Source of the DNA: Bacteroidota bacterium
GTDB taxonomy: Bacteria > Bacteroidota > Bacteroidia > Bacteroidales > VadinHA17
Direction: 5' to 3'
Length of the DNA: 15,580 nt
NCBI GenBank assembly: GCA_015222065.1
Contig: JADFUQ010000526.1
Span: 1 to 15,580 of the forward strand
The notes under the pieces were generated by a model. The model was given only the letters and a program-made list of their open reading frames with translations. It did no database searches and was not told the origin of the DNA. The translations under genes and the position numbers were made by a program. The stretch's first letter is position 1. Each line of letters starts with the position of its first letter. Below are positions 1 to 6,324 of the stretch, in pieces.

Positions 1-150
1 AAAGCTTGCTTTCATAAAGACACTACTACAAATAGAAAAAACCTGAAAGGTTGGTTTGAGAGTTTGACGACTCCCCCTCAGGGATCACCGAAGGTAATCC
101 TTCTTTCTCCGCAACTTTTCAAGCAATCAAATGCAAAACCCTGTAAATAA
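1..150 (+). other. Open frame entering from the left edge; possible 3' end of an upstream gene, or chance
   Basis: Frame 1 is open from the first base to a TAA at 148-150 (49 codons), with no start inside the window. The peptide ends LFKQSNAKPCK and shows no domain I recognise. The same DNA also contains a tRNA-3'-end-like patch at about 90-113, and the stop lies inside a hairpin at 139-164. A genuine protein tail and a non-coding repeat read through by chance are both possible. Low confidence as a gene. Confidence 0.2.
61..113 (+). other. Decayed tRNA-Ser-like 3' fragment (tentative)
   Basis: Positions 90-103 read GAAGG-TAAT-CCTTC, a T-arm-like 5-bp stem. It is followed at once by TTTCTCCGCA (104-113), which resembles the 3' acceptor strand and CCGCA-type end of bacterial tRNA-Ser. 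The stretch before it (about 70-86, CTCCCCCTCAGGGAT) could be a long variable arm. The T-loop is only 4 nt and lacks TTCGAAT, and no matching 5' acceptor strand is visible. This cannot be a working tRNA. It may be a remnant, for example of an integration site, or a coincidence. Confidence 0.18.
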
Positions 151-164
151 CCTGATTTACAGGG
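139..164. terminator. Perfect 10-bp hairpin, possible intrinsic terminator
   Basis: The arms CCCTGTAAAT (139-148) and ATTTACAGGG (155-164) are perfectly complementary with a 6-nt loop. Read on the plus strand it is followed by GCAGAG, with no T-tract. Read on the minus strand it is followed by TTTTGCATTT, a weak T-run. It could end transcription coming from either side, or be a structured RNA or protein site. No minus-strand gene that would use it is visible in the window. Confidence 0.35.
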
Positions 165-225
165 GCAGAGTAAATGTGTTTCAGAGATTTTCAAAAATCA
201 TACATCATACATTAAATTATACGCG

Positions 226-248
226 AAATTTGATGTGTGATCAAATTT
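226..248. promoter_or_regulatory. Perfect 9-bp inverted repeat, candidate Crp/Fnr-type operator
   Basis: Arms AAATTTGAT (226-234) and ATCAAATTT (240-248) are exact reverse complements around a 5-nt centre, GTGTG. The inner part resembles the FNR box TTGAT-N4-ATCAA, but with a spacer of 5 instead of 4. It lies about 210 bases upstream of the first ATG. A dimeric redox- or nitrosative-stress regulator of the Crp/Fnr family is a plausible ligand (inference). No DNA-binding regulator is encoded in the window. Confidence 0.4.
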
Positions 249-269
249 ATAAATTATACAGGTTAGGCA

Positions 270-320
270 TTTTATAACATCATGTTTTATAACATTAATT
301 ATATTTCTGTTTTATAACAT
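270..320 (+). repeat. Three direct copies of TTTTATAACAT
   Basis: The identical 11-mer TTTTATAACAT occurs at 270-280, 285-295 and 310-320. Start-to-start distances are 15 and 25 bases. The first copy also forms a small palindrome with following bases (AACAT-C-ATGTT, 276-286). In AT-rich DNA such words recur by chance, but three exact copies within 51 bases upstream of an operon suggest a repeated regulator-binding site. Confidence 0.35.
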
Positions 321-382
321 ATATGAGTTAAATTACATTCTCATTTACTGCTATTTATTACATATCTGATATCATTTTTTGT

Positions 383-416
383 TTGACATGAATTAACATC
401 TTTTTAAATCTATAAT
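383..416 (+). promoter_or_regulatory. Weak promoter candidate (TTGACA ... TATAAT)
   Basis: TTGACA is at 383-388 and TATAAT at 411-416, ending 40 bases before the first ATG of the operon. The spacing of 22 nt is too long for a standard sigma-70 promoter. No clear Bacteroidota-type TAnnTTTG element was found in this gap. The TATAAT alone could be a -10 element. Only a tentative placement. Confidence 0.22.
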
Positions 417-456
417 ATAAAATACATTTTTCTATTGTGTAAAATTTAACATTAGA

Positions 457-1458
457 ATGACACAAGATTATCTCATTTCAAAAGAAAATTGGGATAAAAT
501 CCTGAATGAACTTTTAGGAAAATATGATGTATATGCACCGGTTGCCGCTGAAGACAATCAGGATTATCGTTTCATTCTCCAGGATGACATTCACCAGATC
601 ATCTATAATACACCAAAACCTGCCACACCTCTGAAAATATTTTTCCTGCCTGTAAAAGAAAATGTTGTTAAAAAGTCAGCTTCTGAAAATCCCAGATTGA
701 TTATCGGTTCCCCTTCCTGTGATTTAGCCGGATTAGACTTACTAGATAAAATTTATCTCGAAGAACCTTTCGTTGACAAATTTTATCAGCAGCGAAGAGA
801 AAATACCATACTGGTTGGAACCAGTTGCTTTAGTACCCTTGAACACTGTCATTGTTCATCATACGGTATTAAACCATTCCCTGAAAAAAATCATGATATC
901 TCTTTGTCTGTACTTGACGGGCAGGTTACCCTGCAAATTAATTCTGATAAAGGGAAAAATTTCTTTAATGAGATTAATCATAACAATTCTTTCGGGGAGG
1001 CTGAAAAACAGGAACTGGAAAAAATTGATACTTTAAGAGTTTCTGTAACAAAAGAGCTTAGCAAAACGAATCAGGGACTCCCCGACTATTCAAAAACAGG
1101 AGAATTAATAAAAGACACGAAAAAAGATATTTGGGAAAAATACGCAAAAACCTGTGTTTCCTGTGGAGCTTGTGCCTCAATTTGCCCCACATGTACCTGT
1201 TTCTTATTGATCGACCGACCTGGTTTTGAAAAGATCAGACAATTGGATGGATGTCAATATCCTGGTTTTGAGCAAGTTGCTGCCGGAGAGGATCCGCTTG
1301 AAGAGCGGTTTGTCCGCTTTCGCAACAGGTATCTTTGTAAATATGTTTGGAAACCTGAAAAGTATGAATCAATTGCCTGTACAGGTTGTGGGAGGTGCAT
1401 TGAGGCTTGTATCGGAAATATTAATAAAAATGAATTGTTTCGCGAACTATTAACCTGA
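457..1458 (+). CDS. hydB: Sulfhydrogenase beta-type 4Fe-4S dicluster subunit (HydB/AsrA family)
   Basis: This soluble iron-sulfur protein should relay electrons between a flavin subunit and a redox partner. Two four-Cys motifs are visible near the C-terminus: Cys233/236/239/243 (CVSCGACASICP) and Cys308/311/314/318 (CTGCGRCIEAC). Extra cysteines occur in the N-terminal half (Cys88, 124, 131, 133). The N-terminal part, with SPSCDLAGLDLLD followed by an RRE stretch, is typical of the HydB/AsrA-like family. The 333-aa length is normal. The flavin subunit follows after 8 bases. It is the first gene of the hydrogenase operon. No sulfhydrogenase alpha or delta subunit and no AsrC is nearby, so its partner is probably the membrane hydrogenase (inference). 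AsrA of anaerobic sulfite reductase is the main alternative by homology, but the neighbours argue against it. No clear SD precedes the ATG. Confidence 0.85.
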   Translation: MTQDYLISKENWDKILNELLGKYDVYAPVAAEDNQDYRFILQDDIHQIIYNTPKPATPLKIFFLPVKENVVKKSASENPRLIIGSPSCDLAGLDLLDKIYLEEPFVDKFYQQRRENTILVGTSCFSTLEHCHCSSYGIKPFPEKNHDISLSVLDGQVTLQINSDKGKNFFNEINHNNSFGEAEKQELEKIDTLRVSVTKELSKTNQGLPDYSKTGELIKDTKKDIWEKYAKTCVSCGACASICPTCTCFLLIDRPGFEKIRQLDGCQYPGFEQVAAGEDPLEERFVRFRNRYLCKYVWKPEKYESIACTGCGRCIEACIGNINKNELFRELLT

Positions 1459-1466
1459 CACATAAA

Positions 1467-2291
1467 ATGCCGGTTACTGAAAATATATATGAACCTGTTA
1501 AGGCTAAATTAACCAACATAATTGACGAATCACCTCTGATCAAAACTTTAGTCCTGGTCCCGGAAAAAGAATTTTCGTTTAAAACCGGTGAGTTTATTGA
1601 ACTTACTCTTAACGGAATTGGTGAGGCACCTTTTACTCCTTCTTCATCCCCTCTGGTAAAAGATAAACTGGAAATAACCGTAATGAAGGCGGGATACGTA
1701 ACCGGAAAAATCCATCAGCTTAATATTGGAGATGTTGTTGGTATCAGGGGACCTTTCGGAAAGGGTTATCCTCTTGAAAAATTCTACGGTAAGGAAGTGT
1801 TAATCGTAGGAGGAGGATGTGGCTTTGCTCCTATCCGGTCACTACTATACAAACTTATAGCAGAAAAAGAAAAATTTAAAAAAGTAATATTTTGCTACGG
1901 CTCAAAAACACCCAAAGATTGTATATATAAAACCCTTTTTAAGGAGCTCCGGAACATTGAAAAGTTCCAGGTTCTCAGATCGGTTGACATGGCAGATGAA
2001 CCTTGGGACGAAACCATAGGTGTTGTTACAGTGCTGCTCGATCAAATCAAGATTGATATAAATAATTCTCTTGCTATTGTTTGCGGACCTCCCGTAATGA
2101 TGAAGTTTGGAACAATTCGTCTCCTGGAGATGGGATACCGGGAAACGGATATTTACCTGTCAATGGAAAAAAATATGTCATGCGGACTTGGGAAATGCGG
2201 GCATTGCATGTTAGGTGACTATTTGGTTTGTAAAGATGGACCGGTCTTCACATACAACGAGATAAAAGGATTACCTGATATTTGGCGATAA
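1467..2291 (+). CDS. hydG: Sulfhydrogenase gamma-type FAD/NAD(P)-binding 2Fe-2S reductase (HydG/AsrB family)
   Basis: The protein is a ferredoxin-NADP-reductase-fold subunit that would exchange electrons between NAD(P)H, FAD and a 2Fe-2S cluster. Visible parts, in order: an N-terminal FAD-binding barrel (about 1-105; GEFIELTL, then PFTPSSS in place of the usual RxYS); a Gly-rich nucleotide-binding loop VGGGCGFAP (about 114-122); a CGPPVM motif (206-211) typical of NAD(P)-binding FNR domains; and a C-terminal 2Fe-2S site Cys239/244/247/255 (MSCGLGKCGHC and C..GPVF), as in DHOD electron-transfer subunits. The length of 274 aa is typical. It forms a pair with the dicluster protein 8 bases upstream. 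The symbol follows Pyrococcus usage for the gamma subunit and is unrelated to the [FeFe] maturase HydG. NADH versus NADPH preference cannot be read from the sequence. Confidence 0.85.
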   Translation: MPVTENIYEPVKAKLTNIIDESPLIKTLVLVPEKEFSFKTGEFIELTLNGIGEAPFTPSSSPLVKDKLEITVMKAGYVTGKIHQLNIGDVVGIRGPFGKGYPLEKFYGKEVLIVGGGCGFAPIRSLLYKLIAEKEKFKKVIFCYGSKTPKDCIYKTLFKELRNIEKFQVLRSVDMADEPWDETIGVVTVLLDQIKIDINNSLAIVCGPPVMMKFGTIRLLEMGYRETDIYLSMEKNMSCGLGKCGHCMLGDYLVCKDGPVFTYNEIKGLPDIWR

Positions 2292-2306
2292 TACATAATA
2301 CAAAAA

Positions 2307-2765
2307 ATGATGGAAATAACCGTTGAATCACTGAAAAAAATTACATTCTTTAAAGAATTTGATTCCGTAACGATAGAAAAAATACTGAAAATATCCGAGT
2401 TACAGGAATTCGATGTTGAAGAAAAAATTTTCGATGAACACCAGAAACTAATTGATATTTTTGTTTTGCTTGAAGGAAAAGTGATACTAGGGATCAATGT
2501 CCCCGGAAAAGGTAAAATCAATTTGGGAACAATCCATCCGGGGCAATTATTTTCCTGGTCAGCGCTTTTTCCTCCGTCCATCTCAACTGCGTATGCATTT
2601 GCAGATGTTCCTGTTAAAGTCTTGTCGATTAAAGCTTCAAAAATTCAGGAACTGGTAGGTGATAACGATACTTTTGGATATAAGTTTATGAAAATTATTG
2701 GACAAACACTTTCGAAAAGACTTAGCGATACCAGGTTCCAGCTTATAAATATGGCGTCAGTATAG
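2307..2765 (+). CDS. Small cyclic-nucleotide-binding-fold protein without HTH
   Basis: A 152-aa protein with a single cNMP-binding-type beta-roll (about 13-115) and a short helical tail, but no C-terminal helix-turn-helix. It is therefore not a complete Crp/Fnr regulator. The phosphate-binding cassette region (79-97) is degenerate: the usual G-E pair is S83-W84, and the usual Arg is replaced around S91. Canonical cAMP binding is unlikely. Small cNMP-fold proteins also occur beside sulfhydrogenase-like beta/gamma genes in other bacteria, as I recall. That suggests an accessory or allosteric role for the diaphorase module (inference). Two adjacent ATG codons (2307 and 2310) are both possible starts. 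It lies 15 bases after the flavin subunit and 44 before the ferredoxin. Confidence 0.7.
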   Translation: MMEITVESLKKITFFKEFDSVTIEKILKISELQEFDVEEKIFDEHQKLIDIFVLLEGKVILGINVPGKGKINLGTIHPGQLFSWSALFPPSISTAYAFADVPVKVLSIKASKIQELVGDNDTFGYKFMKIIGQTLSKRLSDTRFQLINMASV

Positions 2766-2809
2766 TTCGAAATTGTATTCTGAATATGTCTTTACAAGAT
2801 TAAAATTTT

Positions 2810-3280
2810 ATGAGTAAAAAAATACTTATTGATCTGTTGAAATTAAGAGATTATGAGAACTTATTAGCCGAAGGGATTTATAAATCTCCTGATTTCAATA
2901 ACGAATTTAAGACAATCAGAGAACTTGCAACTTTTCATTTTACATGCAGAAAATGTGAGGCAGCTCCATGTATTGATGTTTGCCCCGCCGACGCATTAGA
3001 AAAAGATGAAAATGGGATCATCAACAGAGCGATCAACCTTTGTATCAGATGTAAGTCATGTATCGCCATCTGCCCGTTCGGTACATTAATGGACGACCTT
3101 TTTGAGAAAAAACCCAAATATAATTTTTTCAACCTGAAAGATGATGGAGAACTGAAAAAATTTGTTGACGCCTGTCCGGGTGACACTGTTACTTTTTATG
3201 AAGGAGATGAAGACACGGAAAACAATATATATAAGTTAATCGAAAAAGTGTTTGTAAAAGAGTTTATCTGGGAACATTAA
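2810..3280 (+). CDS. CooF/HycB-type electron-transfer ferredoxin, two 4Fe-4S
   Basis: A soluble ferredoxin-like protein of 156 aa with two four-Cys motifs: Cys46/49/54/58 (C-x2-C-x4-C-x3-CP) and Cys78/81/84/88 (C-x2-C-x2-C-x3-CP). The wider first motif is typical of CooF/HycB/HydN electron-transfer subunits that feed membrane hydrogenases. An N-terminal stretch of about 40 residues and an acidic C-terminal tail flank the clusters. It sits between the diaphorase pair and the hydrogenase membrane gene, just where a linking carrier would be expected. A second ferredoxin-type subunit (12185-12796) is present, so this one is extra to the usual Mbh/Ech set. Confidence 0.8.
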   Translation: MSKKILIDLLKLRDYENLLAEGIYKSPDFNNEFKTIRELATFHFTCRKCEAAPCIDVCPADALEKDENGIINRAINLCIRCKSCIAICPFGTLMDDLFEKKPKYNFFNLKDDGELKKFVDACPGDTVTFYEGDEDTENNIYKLIEKVFVKEFIWEH

Positions 3281-3293
3281 AAGAAATGTATTC

Positions 3294-4226
3294 ATGCTTA
3301 AAGAACTATTTCACTTTCTTATTTATCCGGGCTTTCTGTTCCTTGCTGTAGCAGGAGGATTTTTATCCTGGTTCGACAGGAAAGTCACTGCAATGTTACA
3401 ATTCCGGAAAGGTCCACCTGTCCTGCAACCATTCTTCGATTTTCTGAAACTTCTGCTGGTTAAGGAAACGATCTTACCCGCCAAAGGTTCGAGAATCACT
3501 TTTTTGCTTGCTCCTGTTTTTTCGTTATTCGGAGCTACTGTCGCGGGAATACTTATCTTTCTCCCTTTATTGAATATTAAAACCGGCTTTGCCGGAGATT
3601 TAATAGTTATTTTCTACCTGTTAGCTATTCCTTCCCTGGCTTTCATGATTGGCGCTATGGCTTCTGGTAATCCACTTGCTTCAGTTGGAGCTTCAAGAGA
3701 AATGAAGCTTATGATGAGCTACGAACTTACTTTTCTGCTAGTAATTGCAGGAATAATCATGAAAGCAAATATGAATATCGGACTCTATGATATACTTAAT
3801 ACTCAAAAGGAAACAGGAGCTTTTATAGGTAGTATTTCAGGAGTACTTCTTTTTATTGCAACTGTTTTTTGTGTACAGGCACAACTCGGACTTGTGCCTT
3901 TTGATATGGCTGAAGCCGAAACAGAGATCAATCATGGCTCCTTTATTGAATATTCCGGTTCAGTATATGCAATTGTTAAACTTACAAAATATATTATGCT
4001 GTTTATCCTTCCTGCTTTTGTTGTAACTGTCTTTATGGGGGGATTAAGCTGGGAAGGTATAAATATACTGTGGTCTGTTCTTAAAATCCTGTCAGTAGTA
4101 CTGCTTATAACCCTTATAAGAAATACTAACCCAAGGGTGAAAATAAAACAAGCCATGAGATACTTCTTTATCTGGATGAATCTCCTGGTTATCATTGCAA
4201 TTATTCTGATAATTTTTGGACTGTAA
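3294..4226 (+). CDS. mbhM: Membrane hydrogenase NuoH-like (MbhM/HycD/EchB) anchor subunit
   Basis: This integral membrane protein of 310 aa, with about eight hydrophobic helices, anchors the hydrogenase module and forms the start of the proton path in complex-I-like enzymes. Family signatures: DRKVTAMLQFRKGPPVLQPF (about 28-47), then KLLLVKE, and PFDMAEAETE (about 202-211) followed by an EYSG loop, the conserved acidic region of the NuoH family. The length fits the hydrogenase branch (about 300 aa). It follows the ferredoxin by 13 bases and overlaps the small-subunit frame. The chosen ATG at 3294 gives a normal N-terminal helix; an ATG at 3286 is out of frame. Confidence 0.9.
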   Translation: MLKELFHFLIYPGFLFLAVAGGFLSWFDRKVTAMLQFRKGPPVLQPFFDFLKLLLVKETILPAKGSRITFLLAPVFSLFGATVAGILIFLPLLNIKTGFAGDLIVIFYLLAIPSLAFMIGAMASGNPLASVGASREMKLMMSYELTFLLVIAGIIMKANMNIGLYDILNTQKETGAFIGSISGVLLFIATVFCVQAQLGLVPFDMAEAETEINHGSFIEYSGSVYAIVKLTKYIMLFILPAFVVTVFMGGLSWEGINILWSVLKILSVVLLITLIRNTNPRVKIKQAMRYFFIWMNLLVIIAIILIIFGL

Positions 4227-4650
4227 ATTGTTAAAATTGGGATTTAAAAGTTATATTTTTAAGAAATCTTTGTGGCTTTTCCACTTTGGCGGTGCCTCAT
4301 GCAACAATTGCGACATTGAAATACTAGATTGCCTGACGCCCCGGTACGATGTGGAAAGGTTCGGGATGCTGCTCGTTGGAAGTGTCCGGCATGCTGATGT
4401 ACTTCTGATTAGCGGTTCAATAAACCAAAAAGATAAGGTCAGGTTGCTCGAAATATACAAACAAGCACCTAAGCCAATACTTGTTGTTGCTATCGGAGCA
4501 TGTAGCTGCACTGGAGGGATCTTTGCCGAAGGAAATGTCTTTGCCGGGCCAGTAGATAAAATTATTCCTGTTGATGCATACATTCCCGGCTGCCCACCCA
4601 AACCGGAAGCAATTCTTGCAGGTATTTTTAAACTACTAAAGAAAAAATAA
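4216..4650 (+). CDS. mbhJ: [NiFe] hydrogenase small subunit, NuoB-like (MbhJ/EchC)
   Basis: The small subunit carries the 4Fe-4S cluster next to the Ni-Fe site. Expected ligands are seen: Cys29 and Cys32 (GASCNNCDIE), Cys96 in GACSCTGG, and Cys126 in IPGCPPKPE. One extra Cys (Cys98) lies in the third motif. The length of 144 aa is usual for group 4. No ATG exists before the first cluster motif, so the start must be non-ATG: TTG at 4216 (used here, overlapping the NuoH-like stop by 11 bases), or TTG at 4228 or 4237. The exact N-terminus is therefore uncertain by up to seven residues. No signal peptide, so it faces the cytoplasm. Confidence 0.88.
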   Translation: MDCKLLKLGFKSYIFKKSLWLFHFGGASCNNCDIEILDCLTPRYDVERFGMLLVGSVRHADVLLISGSINQKDKVRLLEIYKQAPKPILVVAIGACSCTGGIFAEGNVFAGPVDKIIPVDAYIPGCPPKPEAILAGIFKLLKKK

Positions 4651-4657
4651 GGAAATT

Positions 4658-5098
4658 ATGTCGGAAACAGAAAAAATAATAGATAACATAAAAAATAAAT
4701 TCACACAGGATATTCTTAATACGGAAGTCAAAAGTAAGAGACGGGCAACAATTACTATTCCCGGTAGTGCCCTGACTAAAATGGCTGATTTTCTATATTC
4801 TGATATGAATTTCCGGTTTATTACAGCTTCTGCCCTGGAATCAGGGAAAGGATTTGAAATATATTATCATTTTTCAAATGATAAGACCGGACTTGTTTTC
4901 AATATCCATGTAGTTCTTCCTAAGAATAAACCTGAAATCGAATCACTTACTTGCTTGTTTGAAGCGGCAAGCTGGATAGAAAGAGAAATGCATGAAATTT
5001 TGGGTATTAATTTCCTGAATCATCCAAACCTGGAAAAACTGATCTCAGAAGGTAATTGGGCTGAAGGCGTATATCCATACAGAAAAGAGCAACAATAA
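4658..5098 (+). CDS. mbhK: NuoC-like hydrogenase subunit (MbhK/EchD/30-kDa family)
   Basis: A soluble 146-aa subunit of the complex-I 30-kDa family that packs between the small and large hydrogenase subunits. The hallmark stretch is IEREMHEILGINF (107-119), followed by NHPNLEKL and the closing YPYRKE (139-144), equivalent to the ERE..D..GI.F.GHP..L and YPLRK motifs of NuoC. It starts 7 bases after the small-subunit stop. A short AAGGA at 4649-4653 lies 4 bases before the ATG. It binds no cofactor in known complexes. Confidence 0.88.
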   Translation: MSETEKIIDNIKNKFTQDILNTEVKSKRRATITIPGSALTKMADFLYSDMNFRFITASALESGKGFEIYYHFSNDKTGLVFNIHVVLPKNKPEIESLTCLFEAASWIEREMHEILGINFLNHPNLEKLISEGNWAEGVYPYRKEQQ

Positions 5099-5120
5099 AC
5101 GATTATTGAAATTTGATTAT

Positions 5121-6314
5121 ATGAGCAAACCAACAATCATACCGATAGGACCATACCATCCGTTACAGGCAGAACCTGAACTTTTCAAGCTTTACTGTGA
5201 TGGTGAAATTGTTAAAGATGTTAAGTGGGAGACTGGTTATAACCACAGAGGTATTGAAAAATTAAGCGAATCAAAAACCTTTGACCAGGTGTTCTTTCTT
5301 GTCGAACGTATTTGTGGTATTTGCTCCACGTCTCATCCTTTTGCTTTCGCCAATTGTATGGAAGAGATTGTAAATGTTGAAATACCCGACCGGGCAAAGT
5401 ATATACGCTCAATTATCGGTGAACTGGAAAGGATTCATAGCCATTTGTTATGGGCTGGATTAGCCGGTCACTTCCTGGGTTATAATACTGTGTTTATGTG
5501 GGTATGGAAATACCGTGAGCCCGTTCTCGACCTTTTTGAAATAATCACAGGTAACAGAAACAGCTATGCCATGTTTAAGATCGGAGGTGTACGAAGAGAT
5601 ATTCCCAATAATCTGGTTCCCACGATTCAAAAAAATCTGGATGCCCTTAAACACAAGCTCGATTTACTGATCGGTGTAGTAATGGACGACCCGGTAATCC
5701 ATGCACGGACTAAAGGAGTTGGTGTACTTACTAAACAGGACATAATTAATTTTGCAGCAGTAGGACCTACAGCCAGGGCTTCGGGCGTTGCAATTGATGT
5801 ACGTCAGGATGATCCATACGCAGCTTATCCTCTGGTTAACTGGAAGGTAATAACTGCTGAGGAAGGAGATGTATTCGCTAAAATTGCAGTGCGGTTGCTT
5901 GAAATGCATGAATCAGTTTCTATCATTGAACAGTGCCTCGAAGGTCTGAAGAAAGAAAAAGAAGGAGATATAGAAGTAAAGGTTAAGAATGTACCTGAAG
6001 GCATGGGAACCGGTCGTGCAGAAGCACCAAGGGGAGAAGTTTTCCATTTTGTTACCACAGACGGAGGATATTCACCGGTCAGGCATAAAGTCCGCGCACC
6101 CAGTTATACTAATATATCAACTTTTAAAAAATCATGTGTCGGACAAACAATTTCGGATGCAACAATTTCCCTGGCTGCCGTGGATCCCTGCTATTGCTGT
6201 ACCGAAAGAATGGCTATGGTATACGATTATTACAATAAAAAACCAATTCTTAGTGGTAAAGACATGATAAAATTGTCACAACAAAAAACAGAAGAACTAA
6301 AAAAGAAATTATAA
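5121..6314 (+). CDS. mbhL: [NiFe] hydrogenase large (catalytic) subunit, group 4, NuoD-like
   Basis: The catalytic subunit reduces protons or oxidises H2 at a Ni-Fe(CN)2CO site. Both ligand motifs are intact: RICGICSTSH (Cys65/Cys68) and DPCYCCTER (Cys357/Cys360). This separates it from NuoD and from Mbx/Mbs large subunits, which lost ligands. Cys359 makes the second motif C-Y-C-C, with an additional thiol next to a ligand. A 34-residue tail follows Arg363, the probable protease cleavage site, and would be removed during maturation. I chose the ATG at 5121 (397 aa); a TTG at 5106 is in frame five codons upstream. Group 4 assignment rests on the NuoD-like length of about 400 aa, the CxxCxxR ending and the neighbouring NuoB, C, H, I and Mrp genes. 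It is expected to act with ferredoxin at the cytoplasmic face. Confidence 0.93.
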   Translation: MSKPTIIPIGPYHPLQAEPELFKLYCDGEIVKDVKWETGYNHRGIEKLSESKTFDQVFFLVERICGICSTSHPFAFANCMEEIVNVEIPDRAKYIRSIIGELERIHSHLLWAGLAGHFLGYNTVFMWVWKYREPVLDLFEIITGNRNSYAMFKIGGVRRDIPNNLVPTIQKNLDALKHKLDLLIGVVMDDPVIHARTKGVGVLTKQDIINFAAVGPTARASGVAIDVRQDDPYAAYPLVNWKVITAEEGDVFAKIAVRLLEMHESVSIIEQCLEGLKKEKEGDIEVKVKNVPEGMGTGRAEAPRGEVFHFVTTDGGYSPVRHKVRAPSYTNISTFKKSCVGQTISDATISLAAVDPCYCCTERMAMVYDYYNKKPILSGKDMIKLSQQKTEELKKKL

Positions 6315-6324
6315 GGCTTTAATC

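Larger units (their letters stand above)
165..456 (+). other. AT-rich upstream control region of the hydrogenase operon
   Basis: This gene-free stretch of about 290 bases precedes the first gene of the operon. It holds the inverted repeat at 226-248, the triple direct repeat at 270-320 and a TATAAT-like hexamer at 411-416, listed separately. I see no small ORF with a credible start and no riboswitch I can recognise. As the only sizeable gap before an 18-gene run, it is where the operon promoter and its control sites are expected. Confidence 0.6.

Noticed and set aside
1..456. CRISPR array
   Set aside because: The 11-bp repeats are too short and the spacing too tight and uneven; no cas genes are present.
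457..2291. Anaerobic sulfite reductase AsrA/AsrB
   Set aside because: The families are related, but no siroheme subunit AsrC follows and the operon continues into a hydrogenase. Kept only as an alternative by homology.
2219..2581. Minus-strand open frame of 120 codons
   Set aside because: It is antisense to the flavin subunit and cNMP-fold genes, with no family motif and no credible translation signals.
2307..2765. Crp/Fnr-type transcription factor for the upstream palindrome
   Set aside because: The protein ends after the cNMP fold and has no helix-turn-helix.
5106..5120. TTG start for the large subunit
   Set aside because: An ATG five codons later at 5121 gives a normal N-terminus and is the simpler start.
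5121..6314. Mbx/Mbs-type sulfane reductase large subunit
   Set aside because: Those have lost Ni-Fe ligands; here RICGIC and DPCYCC are both intact.
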